Assembly: GCF_000003815.2 (NCBI RefSeq)
Contig: NC_049985.1
Location: 929,913-979,670, forward strand
Source of the DNA: Branchiostoma floridae
Taxonomy: Eukaryota > Chordata > Leptocardii > Amphioxiformes > Branchiostomatidae
Direction: 5' to 3'
DNA: 49,758 nt
Below, piece by piece: positions 19,716 through 26,830 of this stretch (position 1 is the stretch's first letter; every line of letters begins with the position of its first letter). The notes beneath the pieces are model-generated. The model saw nothing but the letters and a program-made list of their open reading frames with translations. It made no database searches and had not been told where the DNA came from. The position numbers and the translations under genes were made by a program.

Positions 19716-22587
19716 TGTCTGTGTGCATACATGTGTGTGTGTGTGTGTCTGTGTGCATACATGTGTGTGTGTGTATGTTTGTGTGTGTGTGTGTGCTAAG
19801 TATGTCTGCTATGTGCATGTATCTCTACTGCAGTTTTCATGTGTTCTGCCAGAGGGCATGGTTGTGTTCTTTATCTGTTGGTATGTTTCTGTAGTGAAAT
19901 GTGTACATAGTACCCAGTACAATTTTATTCACACTCTCTGTCATGATTTGTGATGGATTATGTTTGTATTTCTTTTTTACACCCAGAACCCTCCCAAGAA
20001 CACACAAGTCCCCTCACCCTACCAGCACAACTGGAACGGTGCAAGGTGAGTTACATCATGAATTTCATGATATGATGTTCTGTTATAATGATAATGATGT
20101 TGATAAGGCCACACCAAATATCCTTGTTGCTTCTCGGATTTTTTCTTTAAAAAAAAATTGGACCGAGAAGCTCAAGATGACAGGTTTTACGAGGAAAATC
20201 ATCAACATGGGAGCCTGGAGCCACCTCACACATTACATACAGCTGGCCAGTGAGACTTAGTGCTCCAATAGACGAGATGGTGGAGAAGGAATTGCACACC
20301 CCTCCTTCACCATAAAAAGTCATGTGCAGGTCAGGCAAATGCCTGTCTGCCTTTTCATCTGTCAAATCGACAGGAGAATAAAAAAAGTTTTTTTAAAAAG
20401 AAGAGTTTAATACAATGTAATAACCTTTCTTGTTTCTGTCTTTCCCCACCCCAGGGGCACAGGGACCCCCTCCCCCATGTCCCCAACCCCCTCCCCTGCA
20501 GGCAGTGTTACATCGGTGGGGTCCCAAGGCAGCAACAACGGAGACCTCACCCTCAACACACCCACACAGGTTAGTACTGTTCACACACACACAGCTCAAC
20601 ACACCCACACAAGTCAGTACATAACTGTTCACCTTCAACACACCCACACAGGTTAGTACTGTTCACACACACACAGCTCAACACACCCACACAGGTCAGT
20701 ACATAACTGTTCACCCTCAACACACCCACACAGGTTAGTACTGTTCACACTGTTCACCCTCAACACACCCACACAGGTTAGTACTGTTCACACTGTTCAC
20801 CCTCAACACACCCACACAGGTTAGTACTGTTCACACTGTTCACCCTCAACACACCCACACAGGTTAGTACTGTTCACACACACACAGCTCAACACACCCA
20901 CACAGGTTAGTACTGTTCACACACACACAGCTCAACACACCCACACAGGTTAGTACTGTTCACACACACACAGCTCAACACACCCACACAGGTTAGTACT
21001 GTTCACACACACACAGCCCAACACACCCACACAGGGCAGGATTGTCTGTTATTGTAGGAATGGTGCAAGCCTTAGAATGGAAAGTGTTGTGTTGTGTTTT
21101 TGAGACGGTGGAGTATATTCACGCTTCTTCACGAATCTTGGGCGTCACCCTTGCAATGTCTCATGTGATGTACTTCTCTCATGATCCCAATGATTGCCCA
21201 ATCTGGTCTTGAATTCAGTATTGTCACCAGGACCTACATTGCTACCTTTTACCTAAGTTATGTTGTTTGAGATCTGTATGTGTCCAGGGACACCTGAAAA
21301 CAGGCCGTGGCCTGAGTGTGACCTTGTATGACCTTGTATTGTACCCTGGTAAAATAAAACATAAATGACTGGAAAAAAATTACTGGAATTCAGTGCTCAG
21401 TTTTAGCTTCAACCACAAGCTGTGGTAAGAGATCCAGTCCTTCACAGTTCTGACACTTCACCTCTGACACTTCACCTCTGACACTTCACCTCTGACACTT
21501 CACCTCTGACACTTCACCTCTGACACTTCACCTCTGACACTTCACCTCTGACATCTTCATGTCCCTTCCTTCCTCCCTGCGCAGAACAAACTGAGTAACG
21601 GCACGTCGGGCAGCAGCGTGACGATTCCGCAGAGGATCCACAGCCTGATGCAGGAGCACCTCAAGATCACCAACCACCTGCTGCACAGCCAGGACCTGTG
21701 GGAGCAGGCCAACACACTCGCACAGGAGAACCCAGGTATGTAACACACTCGCACAGGAGAACCCAGGTACGTTATACTGTACAGGCCAACACACTCGCAC
21801 AGGAGAACCCAGGTATGTAACACACTCGCACAGGAGAACCCAGGTATGTAACACACTCGCACAGGAGAACCCAGGTACGTACGGGTTCTAGTCCCAACAC
21901 ACTCGCACAGGAGAACCCAGGTACGTACTGTCCCAACACACTCGCACAGGAGAACCCAGGTACGTACTGTCCCCACACACTCGCACAGGAAAACCCAGGT
22001 ACGTAGGGCAGGGTTTCTAGTCCCAACACACTCGCACAGGAGAACCCAGGTACGAGTAGTCACCGGTTCTAGTCCCATTACTCTGTACAGGCTAACACAT
22101 TCGCACAGGAGAACCCAGGTACGTACTGTTCCAACACACTCGCACAGGAGAACCCAGGTACGTACGGGTTCTAGTCCCAACACACTCGCACAGGAGAACC
22201 CAGGTACGTACGGGTTCTAGTCCCAACACACTCGCACAGGAGAACCCAGGTACGTAGGGCAGGGGTTCTAGTCCAAACACACTCGCACAGGAGAGCCTAA
22301 AGATCCCTAAAAATGTTTATGAACATTTTTTAAACATTTTTAAGCAGTTTTCTGAGCAGTTATAGCTGTTTTGTGAATTTTGTACTATTTCTGTGGGTAA
22401 TGGCATGTTCTAGTCTGCACCAGACTGGCTCACAGTAAAATCAACAGGTCTCCTTACTTCGCTTCTCTCCTTTTCAGAATTTTTCAGAAGACTTGACCAG
22501 AGATTGGGAGCGCTCACCCTACACAGTACCCTGATCGAGCTGGTGAGATACGTCCGGCAGGGCCTGCAGTGGCTCAAGGAGTCCTGA
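2..22587 (+). CDS. AFF: AF4/FMR2 (AFF) family protein, 3' part of gene, 11 exons
   Basis: Gene-level model. Exons: 2-613, 8560-8819, 11793-11931, 12880-13200, 13896-14038, 15327-15410, 19507-19600, 19987-20045, 20455-20569, 21585-21735, 22478-22587 (TGA). The lengths sum to 2088 nt (696 codons with stop) and each junction keeps frame, which strongly supports the chain. The product has a lysine/serine-rich disordered half and ends in the AF4/FMR2 C-terminal homology domain, recognisable from [40 protein letters not shown] and [12 protein letters not shown]. Known of the family: nuclear scaffold of the super elongation complex, linking P-TEFb, ELL and ENL/AF9 to paused RNA polymerase II; the C-terminal domain dimerises. 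Vertebrates have AFF1-4; this looks like a single invertebrate pro-orthologue. The 5' exons (P-TEFb and ELL binding) lie outside the window. Small exons could be missing in the 7.9-kb first intron. Confidence 0.9.
1233..1640. repeat. Minisatellite, five copies of 82-84 bp
   Basis: The phrase GCAGCATGGTTTGGCAG recurs at 1251, 1334, 1418, 1500 and (one change) 1582, each followed by TTTCCTCCTGGTTAG-type sequence and a GTGTAAATG segment. It lies in the first AFF intron seen here. Open frames on both strands across it are a by-product of the repeat. Confidence 0.9.
1921..2218. repeat. Degenerate tandem repeat, about four copies of 60-90 bp
   Basis: Each copy contains GGTATCTATTCAA-type sequence, GTGAACATTTG, a CTGTTGATGTTGA-type segment and AAATGCGAAAAATGGC. 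Copies start near 1921, 1985, 2075 and 2151. Intronic, no coding sense. Confidence 0.75.
3201..3345. repeat. Short tandem repeat with CACCATGTGTACAGTGTGAC unit
   Basis: Five copies of a 26-35 bp unit (CACCATGTGTACAGTGTGAC followed by CTGGC and a variable spacer) inside the AFF intron. Confidence 0.9.
5285..5350 (+). repeat. Dispersed repeat tail (plus copy)
   Basis: Contains GATAGTTGTTGCCATACATT and TGTACAATTGTAGTGCAATA; partner of the inverted copy at 36712-36790. Confidence 0.75.
8145..8464. mobile_element. MITE-like element with CAGGGCTYGAAATAC termini
   Basis: The left end reads CAGGGCTCGAAATAC (from 8145) and the right end GTATTTCAAGCCCTG (to 8464), inverted with one mismatch. A candidate 5-bp target duplication CATAT lies at 8140-8144 and 8465-8469. 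The inside carries inverted copies of the GTGCAGGTA motif. About 320 bp with no ORF for a transposase: a non-autonomous element about 95 bp upstream of an AFF exon. Confidence 0.8.
8560..8819 (+). CDS. AFF: AFF exon b: Pro/Thr-rich linker
   Basis: Acceptor TGTTTCCAG|GCG, phase 0 in; donor AAGG|GTGAGA, phase 2 out. Encodes [20 protein letters not shown] followed by about ten degenerate TPT-R/N/S units (codons from about 8644 to 8790) built on an ACCCCCACC repeat, so the protein repeat reflects a DNA repeat. It is presumably disordered. The phase-2 end joins perfectly to the next exon (gg+a = Gly). Confidence 0.8.
8878..9393. mobile_element. Foldback-type repeat element
   Basis: The left arm (about 8878-8944) contains CTCACCTGCTGACGTTTCAA then CAGACATCTTCCTCAGAGCTT. 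The right arm (about 9322-9393), reverse-complemented, gives CTTACCTGCTTACGGTTCAA then CAGACGTCTTCCTCAGAGCTT. A further internal piece of the arm occurs near 9128-9155, and another family member is at about 15092-15150. No coding capacity. Confidence 0.75.
9225..9318. repeat. Dispersed repeat, copy 1 (second copy at 12729-12828)
   Basis: Shares TAGTCTGTGTAACA, CGGGGCTGTAACTGGCCCC, GGCGGGCTGCTATAAG and GAGATTTAATCAG with 12729-12828, in the same orientation, 3.5 kb apart within one gene. Confidence 0.85.
9960..10345. repeat. Direct duplication of about 200 bp
   Basis: Two diverged copies, about 9960-10155 and about 10180-10345, share AACTCATCTG, AGGAACACACATCAAG, CCCAGGGAT, AATGTTATCTG and GACAATTGGCCCAAGCC. 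Intronic. Confidence 0.8.
11793..11931 (+). CDS. AFF: AFF exon c: Ser/Arg/Lys-rich segment
   Basis: Acceptor CATCCCCAG|A, donor AAAAG|GTACGA. With the split Gly codon from exon b it encodes [20 protein letters not shown], then a basic stretch with [10 protein letters not shown]. This is a likely nuclear-localisation and phosphorylation-rich region like that preceding the C-terminal domain in AFF proteins. Ends phase 0. Confidence 0.8.
12226..12259. repeat. (AC)n microsatellite
   Basis: Uninterrupted CA dinucleotide run of roughly 34 bp in an AFF intron. Confidence 0.95.
12410..12503. repeat. Intronic 40-bp stem-loop (imperfect palindrome)
   Basis: Arms 12410-12449 and 12464-12503 pair over 40 positions with about 5 mismatches, around a 14-nt loop. 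The ends read CTGAGTAC and GTACTCAG; the loop-proximal stem CTGCCTCAATACTT pairs with AAGTATTGAGGCAG. It could be a small foldback element or a pre-miRNA-like hairpin in the 11932-12879 AFF intron. Confidence 0.75.
12729..12828. repeat. Dispersed repeat, copy 2 (see 9225-9318)
   Basis: Same family and orientation as 9225-9318, ending about 50 bp upstream of AFF exon d, so it lies close to that exon's branch-point region. Confidence 0.85.
12880..13200 (+). CDS. AFF: AFF exon d: start of C-terminal homology domain
   Basis: Acceptor CCTCCACAG|AAA (phase 0), donor GGCTTG|GTGAGT at 13200/13201 (phase 0), 107 codons. A Lys/Gln-rich start and a Gly/Ala-rich linker are followed by [20 protein letters not shown] and [16 protein letters not shown], the beginning of the AF4/FMR2 C-terminal domain (family pattern: F-x-x-x-Y-x-x-E-A-K-x-L-K-H-x-A-D). 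The last 59 nt plus donor are repeated 138 bp downstream in the same frame (see 13142-13351), so a longer alternative exon ending at 13338 is possible. Confidence 0.88.
13142..13351. repeat. Tandem in-frame duplication of exon end plus splice donor
   Basis: 13142-13213 and 13280-13351 are identical over 72 bp by eye, 138 bp (46 codons) apart. The repeated block covers the last 59 coding bases of exon d, the GTGAGT donor and 7 more intron bases. Between them lie short TTACTGT-type repeats. The open frame continues through both copies up to 13509. Confidence 0.93.
13896..14038 (+). CDS. AFF: AFF exon e: C-terminal homology domain
   Basis: Acceptor TATCTCCAG|GCG, donor ATCAA|GTAAGT, phase 0 in and 2 out. 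Encodes [20 protein letters not shown], then [26 protein letters not shown]. These match the family helices (Y-x-x-A-x-x-F-I-x-C-G-N-A and ESKSP-x-x-MY-x-ETVDLIK), which makes the assignment unambiguous. Confidence 0.95.
14453..14791 (-). pseudogene. 3'-end fragment of a non-LTR retrotransposon reverse transcriptase
   Basis: The minus-strand frame ends WRGKT-stop near 14453 and contains [39 protein letters not shown] and [21 protein letters not shown]. This is the typical C-terminal tail of endonuclease/reverse-transcriptase LINE proteins (GHxLRxP, GKRxRGRPxxTxRR, RxxWR). Only the tail is present (about 100 residues); no catalytic motif. It lies antisense within an AFF intron. 5' truncation is normal for LINE copies. 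Confidence 0.85.
14896..14995. other. Assembly gap (100 N)
   Basis: Exactly 100 N, the usual placeholder for a gap of unknown size; intron sequence may be missing or misjoined here. Confidence 0.98.
15063..15175. mobile_element. Short element with perfect 24-bp terminal inverted repeats
   Basis: 15063-15086 and 15152-15175 are perfect reverse complements over 24 bp (arm begins CATAGGACATAGGAGATTTC). The 65-bp interior includes the CAGACATCTTCCTCAGAGCTT motif shared with the element at 8878-9393. Probably a non-autonomous hairpin element. Confidence 0.85.
15297..15324. repeat. (TTTG)n microsatellite at 3' splice site
   Basis: About seven TTTG units run directly into TAG|G of exon f, so the pyrimidine tract of this acceptor is made of a microsatellite. 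Confidence 0.85.
15327..15410 (+). CDS. AFF: AFF exon f: C-terminal homology domain
   Basis: Acceptor TTTGTAG|G completes the split Lys codon; donor CTGTG|GTAAGG leaves phase 2. Encodes [20 protein letters not shown] then DKKLAVLC; the family has a K-x-x-x-x-x-x-D-K-R/K-L-x-V-L-C-L-R-C run across this junction. Confidence 0.92.
16376..16510. repeat. Short tandem repeat, about four units of 30 bp
   Basis: TTGACACATG/TTGACACCTG alternates with GTGCTGTG and ATACTTTAA or TTCCTTTGA. Intronic. Confidence 0.85.
17780..18150. repeat. Direct duplication of about 180 bp
   Basis: Two diverged copies share GTGTCATTCT, GCATTTTACCATC, ATTTACTCTCA, CTGTTTTCGTGTTCA and AATCCAATGACCAGATGACA. Intronic. Confidence 0.85.
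18665..19030. repeat. 40-bp minisatellite with 120-bp higher-order period
   Basis: TTTCTTGGACAGATTCTTGA recurs every 40 bp at 18681, 18721, 18761 and so on to 18961, with a decayed unit at 19001. The unit ends cycle GGTCGCTGCT, GGTGACTGGT, GGTCACTGGT, then repeat, i.e. a three-unit (120 bp) higher-order pattern. A 167-codon minus-strand frame across it is a repeat artefact. Confidence 0.93.
19507..19600 (+). CDS. AFF: AFF exon g: core helices of C-terminal homology domain
   Basis: Acceptor GTTTCCAG|C completes Cys; encodes [20 protein letters not shown] then [11 protein letters not shown], the most conserved AFF signature. The donor is AAG|GTTAAC, a weak 5' splice site; the frame and family match still place the exon end at 19600 (phase 0). 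Confidence 0.93.
19666..19800. repeat. (GT)n microsatellite
   Basis: Long GT/TG tract with short TGTGTGCATACATG interruptions, starting 66 bp after an AFF 5' splice site. It generates spurious Cys/Val and Thr/His frames. Confidence 0.95.
19987..20045 (+). CDS. AFF: AFF exon h: linker within C-terminal domain
   Basis: Acceptor TTTACACCCAG|AAC, donor GCAAG|GTGAGT, phase 0 in and 2 out. Encodes [20 protein letters not shown]; vertebrate AFFs have a short PSP-containing linker at this position. Confidence 0.87.
20455..20569 (+). CDS. AFF: AFF exon i: Ser/Pro/Gly linker
   Basis: Acceptor CCACCCCAG|G completes Arg; encodes [20 protein letters not shown] then [18 protein letters not shown]. The [10 protein letters not shown]-type stretch matches the family's PSPVSPKLSPG-like linker. 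Donor ACACAG|GTTAGT, phase 0. The exon end and donor are amplified downstream (20552-21036). Confidence 0.9.
20552..21036. repeat. Minisatellite amplifying an exon end and its splice donor, 12 copies
   Basis: The last coding bases of exon i (CTCAACACACCCACACAG) with the donor GTTAGTACTGTTCACAC recur 12 times with a 40-45 bp unit. At least nine copies keep an intact CAG|GTTAGT junction; the second has AAG|TCAGT and the fourth CAG|GTCAGT. The last copy loses the donor (CAG|GGCAGG). Confidence 0.93.
21040..21360 (+). other. Intronic stretch with possible LINE 3' tail
   Basis: Near 21280-21370 the sequence GTACCCTGGTAAAATAAAAC after GACCTTGTATTGT resembles the 3' tail of CR1/L2-type LINEs that end in short A-rich repeats. 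No coding remnant is visible. Confidence 0.35.
21448..21555. repeat. 14-bp tandem repeat (TCTGACACTTCACC)n
   Basis: About seven and a half copies ending 30 bp before an AFF acceptor. The repeat is pyrimidine-rich and contributes to the polypyrimidine region. Confidence 0.93.
21585..21735 (+). CDS. AFF: AFF exon j: C-terminal homology domain
   Basis: Acceptor CCTGCGCAG|AAC, donor CCCAG|GTATGT, phase 0 in and 1 out. Encodes [20 protein letters not shown] then [20 protein letters not shown] and [10 protein letters not shown]. The family has SGSSVTIPQ-x-I-H and W-x-x-A-x-x-L-x-x-E at these places. The last 29 bases and donor are amplified downstream. Confidence 0.93.
21707..22290. repeat. Minisatellite amplifying an exon end and its splice donor, 14 copies
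   Basis: AACACACTCGCACAGGAGAA followed by CCCAG|GTAYGT is present in the exon and then in 13 further copies with spacers of 2 to about 40 bp (GGGTTCTAGTCCC is common). Most copies keep a usable GTACGT or GTATGT; the last copy (about 22278) has lost it (GAGAGCCTAAAG). A 208-codon minus-strand frame and shorter ones are repeat artefacts. Confidence 0.94.
22478..22587 (+). CDS. AFF: AFF last exon k: end of C-terminal homology domain and stop
   Basis: Acceptor TCCTTTTCAG|AA completes a Glu codon; encodes [20 protein letters not shown] then [16 protein letters not shown] and TGA at 22585-22587. The ending matches the AFF family terminus (EFF-x-x-L...LVRY-x-RQGL-x-WL) and is a few residues shorter. 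Confidence 0.95.
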
Positions 22588-24156
22588 CCTGTGACCTCCG
22601 GCCCCACAGGACTGGTTTAACCTCTCACCTTTGACCCAGGACTGACCTCACATCAGATGGGTGTACTTATGAGTTGTGCCTGGCCTGGGAGGGGTCAACC
22701 ATACAGTGAACTATGAACTATGAACTACAAACTTCATTTGTGCAAACAAATCGTTGACAACGCTAAAAAAATATCTGCTATCCTTTGATGAAAGAATGGG
22801 ATAGAGATGCAATTATTTCTTTTCTGTTTTTTCCAATGATGCAGTACCTATGACGTATCACAACAAGAGTACTTTGGAAGAAAATGGCAGTTATCAGTAC
22901 CAAGTACTTAAGAAGCCATTTCAAACCTTCGCTCTTATGCTGTCTGACCGAGACGCTAGCAGATTTGCATGTCTGCATATGAACACCAAGGGCTTAAAGC
23001 AGGCTCTTGCAAATAACTAACTGCTTGAAGAAATCTTACTGCCAAACGACAAGGTCTTCACGCAATCTTCACCTCAAGATCTCCCTGCAAAATTGTCTTA
23101 AAGATCAGAAGGTTGTTGGAAGTCCTTGAGTAAGTTCATGGCAAATTTATGTAGCAAAGTTTGGTCCTGCGTTGCTGCCGGACTGTAGAGTTGCTATGGT
23201 CTCTCTCTCTCCCAGGCCACTGAGATCTCACGGGTGCGCGACGCCGATTTGTACTCAAAGACAAACAGGGCACTTTGATAACTTGTATAATTGTATTCAT
23301 ATGAAAAATCCTGATCCCTTGTATTATATTATACATAACTATTCATAGTGGCTTGTGATGCTATTTCTTCCATGTTGTTATTATAGTAATTCCATTAGTT
23401 ATATGCTTGTAAAATGTATATTTCCATTGGACGCTGTTGGCGTGTATGCGCCGCGGCGCCGTGGGTTATCGTATGCGTTGTATGTCAATCCTTGTCGGCA
23501 GTGATGGTACGGAATCTTTGCGTCCTGAATTGTGGAAAAATGTCTGTTTTATTAATTGTGAAAATTTATGGGAGAGAAAGAGAAAAATAGAGATATATTT
23601 TTTAAAAAGCCTGTTGGGGTTTTACCACACCGATTCCGGAGGATGCAAGACTGGAGGAAGCAGGGCTGGCAGGAAGGTCAAAGGGCAAAGGTTAGGAGGT
23701 CATTTGATGCAAGTAGAAAGTACAACACCAGGAATTCTGCACTGTCGCAAAAAAAGATAGATAATTTAATTTTCTGCTTGTGAAAAACTTGATTCAGTGT
23801 TACCAACCAAATCCCGTCTGCAAACTTTCCGCAATTTTTTTAACGCAAATAGTTCTCGTTTTTGTTAGTTAAATTTCCCAAAGAGTCCTTCCATGTGAAG
23901 CAATCCACCTTTTCCTGCTCACCAACTATTTGTTGCAGTATGTCCGACAGAAAAGTTGCAGTAAAAAACGCAGAATGAGTCCTGATGTTTTGTGCTGAGC
24001 AGTTCACCGACCTCCCGACCTAACCTGGGTTGGATGTTACCCCAATGTGCTTGTTGAAAAGTGTGGTCGTTCTGCAATGGAGAGGCATGGTCAGGCCACA
24101 CCAAACTAGTTCCTCGGTTCTCTGAGATTTTGGACTAAAACTTCTGCAAGAGGACA
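22588..24156 (+). other. AFF 3' flank / probable 3' UTR, no gene seen
   Basis: Follows the AFF stop. No AATAAA is obvious in the first kilobase, so the 3' UTR may be long, as in vertebrate AFF genes. First AATAAA matches noticed further on are near 27212 and 28582. An open frame at 23437-23760 shows no domain. Confidence 0.4.
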
Positions 24157-25626
24157 CTATACACCTTTCTCACGCGGCGGCCATGATAGATCGAATACGA
24201 GGTCAATGAGGCAAACGGACAAAACTAATTACCTCCATGAAATGTCATGGAGGTTATATTTTACCCCGCGTTTGTCTGTCTGTCTGTCTGTCTGTGTGTG
24301 TGTAAACAAAATAACTCATGAACGGTTGGGTGGATTGGTTTCATACTTGGTGTGTTGGTAGTGTCTGACGAAAGCTGGAAATGATTAGATTTTGGACCCC
24401 CTAGCGACTCCCCTTGGTACTGCAGCGTAACTTCCGGTTTTGCTATCTCGGTGTTCTGAACATGCTATGGTCACGATTTTTTAGTATTAGACAGCTCTTG
24501 TGCTCAGGAAGAAATGACATAAGTTTGGGGCCCCTGGCGTCTAGTTTTGGGATAGCAGGGGCATTTTTGTCAAAAACTTCTGACGAGGATAACTCAAGAA
24601 GGGAACAACGGATTTTCATGATTTTTGGTATGTAGGTACCTTAGACAATGTTGTACAAGATAAAATACTAATTATGCAAAATAGGAGTACATTTGCATAA
24701 TTAATGAAAATATTCTATCATAGCAGTTTTTTCAATGTATCTCTTGTCACGGACGTGATATGGTCGTGACATTTAAGTGGTAGATAGCTTTTAGCGTCCT
24801 GAAAAAGTGGGGCAAGTTTCAGTTCCCTAACATTTAATTGTGGAACTGCAGGGGCGTTTTTGTCAAGACACTCCAAAGAGGATAACTGCAGAAAGGAACG
24901 ACGGATTGCCTGCATTTTAGGCATGCAGGTAGCTTAGGCAAAGATGTTCATAATGATATACATGTTATGCAAATGAGGACTTAATTTGCATAATTAATGA
25001 GGAAATTGTATAGTTCCATTGTTTTCAATAACTGGACCTCAATACATGTAACACATGTTAATTATGATAGGTGGAATATAAGCAGATACCAAATATGGTA
25101 ATGAGGAACTTATTTGCATAATTTATGTAAAAATTCAAAACCGCTTCATGATCAATAATGGGAATTTTATAATTGTGACATGTGTACGTTAGTCAATGAT
25201 GAACAACACCATGCATAAATTATGTTAATGTGTTGGTCAATTGCATGAAATTTACGAAAGCTCTAAATTTTCATGGAGGTATGAGGTCGCCGAACTCTAG
25301 TTATCTTCTAAAATCAGCTCCCATTTAGTTTTCCACCAAACCACACAAATTTTCACAATATAATATCAAATAACAAATATTATAACTAGTGTTATGTACC
25401 AAAATATGTAGCAATTTAGAGCAACGTAGACCGATCCCAAAGTCCCTTAAGAGATGCAAAGTAAAAACATAATAATGCAAATATTTGACGGACCATTCTT
25501 ATTGGTCACTTTCCTAATTGCCAGGCTTTCATTGCTTGAACTGCTGATTATGATGGACAGTCTGTTGTTTGCCTCATTGAACTCCTTTTAGAGCTATCAT
25601 GGCCGCCGCGTGAGAAAGGTGTATAG
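24157..25626. mobile_element. Inverted-repeat element interrupted by a second element
   Basis: The left arm 24157-24220 (CTATACACCTTTCTCACGCG, GGCCATGATAG, CAATGAGGCAAAC) is the reverse complement of 25569-25626 (GTTTGCCTCATTG, CTATCATGGCC, CGCGTGAGAAAGGTGTATAG). Between them sits a second repeat, about 24228-25303, with its own termini. The right arm is additionally duplicated at 25683-25772. Confidence 0.85.
24228..25303 (+). mobile_element. Nested dispersed element with ACCTCCATGA termini (copy 1)
   Basis: Starts with TTACCTCCATGA followed by its own inverse (TCATGGAGGT), then a GTCTG run; ends TTTTCATGGAGGT, ATGAGGTCGCCGAACTCTAG. The interior carries paragraph-like modules (GGGGCRTTTTTGTCAA, AACKACGGATT, ATTTGCATAATTAATG). 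A second copy in reverse orientation lies at about 48405-49400. No ORF for a transposase: non-autonomous. Confidence 0.8.
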
Positions 25627-25682
25627 CCCTTAAGATAAGCAAGATAAAAGCATGAAGCCGTTGATTCCCTAATCGACAGGCC

Positions 25683-25772
25683 ATTGGTTGAACTGCTAAT
25701 TATGATGGACAGTCTGTTGTTTGCCTCATTGAAGTCGTTCTAGGTCTACCATGGCTGCCGTGTGAGAAAGGT
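25683..25772. repeat. Duplicate of the element's right arm
   Basis: Direct repeat of about 25535-25620 (shared TTATGATGGACAGTCTGTTG and TTTGCCTCATTGAA), offset 148 bp. Confidence 0.85.
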
Positions 25773-26574
25773 GAATTAGAGTAGAAGGCTGCTGAGGGAA
25801 AACATGACTACATTCCTGAATCTGTGTGTACCAAGGTACGGGCTTTCCCCTCAGACAATGTTGTTATGTTCATCTTCCAGCTTAGCATTGTGATGTTTTT
25901 AAAATCCGAGAACCAGCAAATTGATTTGGTGTGGCCTTTAGAATGCACCCCTCAGATTGTTACAGTGTTGGCTACAAATGTTACAAAGCGGGACTGTAAA
26001 TAATGTGGCAAGAAAGGCTGCGAGGAGCTCATGTTACATGGATGATTCGCAGCAGTGTTACAGAAGAGAGTATAACACACTAGGAGATGGGGAGATGCCC
26101 ACATCACTGAAGGGTTTTAAAAACCCACTGGTAGAAAAGAGCCTACAGAAGGGACATCCATGTATGGACATACAGAGGACTTTTTAACAAGATTCCTTCA
26201 TTCCTGGACTTTGTCCAATTCCCCATGATTAGATAGAATATTGAGCAAGGAACTATTTACCAATTTGGAAGAATCACCTTTTTTCAAAGGCCAGATTGAA
26301 GGCACTTTTCCTACATTTAAGAAATCATCTTCATAGATAATGGAAGTGTCTATACCCTCAAGTGTTTCTCGAGTACAAAGTCTGTAGAATTGTGAAAGTT
26401 TTTCAGAAAAGAAAAAGAGAAGTTTCCAAAGGTGCCTTCTTGACAACTTGGGACCAGAACTACTTGCCATCTCAAGAAAGAGATAAGAAATTGTGCCATG
26501 GTCTCTTAGAGGGTTTGTTCAGGCCACGTTGTGCCTTCTAGGAGGGCTTCATTTGCTGAGACAGGCGTGAGAAT

Positions 26575-26830
26575 CTTGCGCCTTGAAGAAAAATGTTCCT
26601 TGTCTTAAGAAAAGTGAAAATGAAAGAATGCTCACAACTTTCACCTTTCCACCTTGAAGAAACATGTTCCATGTCTTATAAGAAAAGTGAAAGAATGACC
26701 AAAACTTTTACTTTCCCATTTTGAAGAAAAAAATGAAGAAAAATGAAATTGACCACAACTTTCACTTTCACATCCTTAAGAAAGACGTTCCTTCTTGAAG
26801 AGTGAAAGTGAAAGAATGACTCCCGTCTTG
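26575..26830. repeat. Degenerate tandem repeat with GAAANNGAAA motifs
   Basis: About three and a half copies mixing CTTGAAGAAAAATGTTCC-type and AGTGAAAGAATGAC-type segments. Exact GAAANNGAAA matches at 26616-26625 and 26804-26813, and the reverse TTTCACTTTC at 26760-26769. Confidence 0.7.

Noticed and set aside
19574-19818. His/Thr-rich minus-strand frames and Cys/Val-rich plus-strand frames
   Set aside because: Products of the (GT)n microsatellite.
21557-22183. Minus-strand 208-codon frame with repeated [10 protein letters not shown]
   Set aside because: Antisense reading of the exon j donor minisatellite; no start or splice context of its own.
21707-22290. CRISPR-like array of about 29-bp repeats with spacers
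   Set aside because: The repeat unit is the end of a coding exon with its splice donor, spacers are themselves repeated, and the context is a eukaryotic gene.
26198-26470. 90-codon minus-strand frame between AFF and the NTase-TPR gene
   Set aside because: No motif recognised and isolated; length expected by chance in AT-rich DNA.
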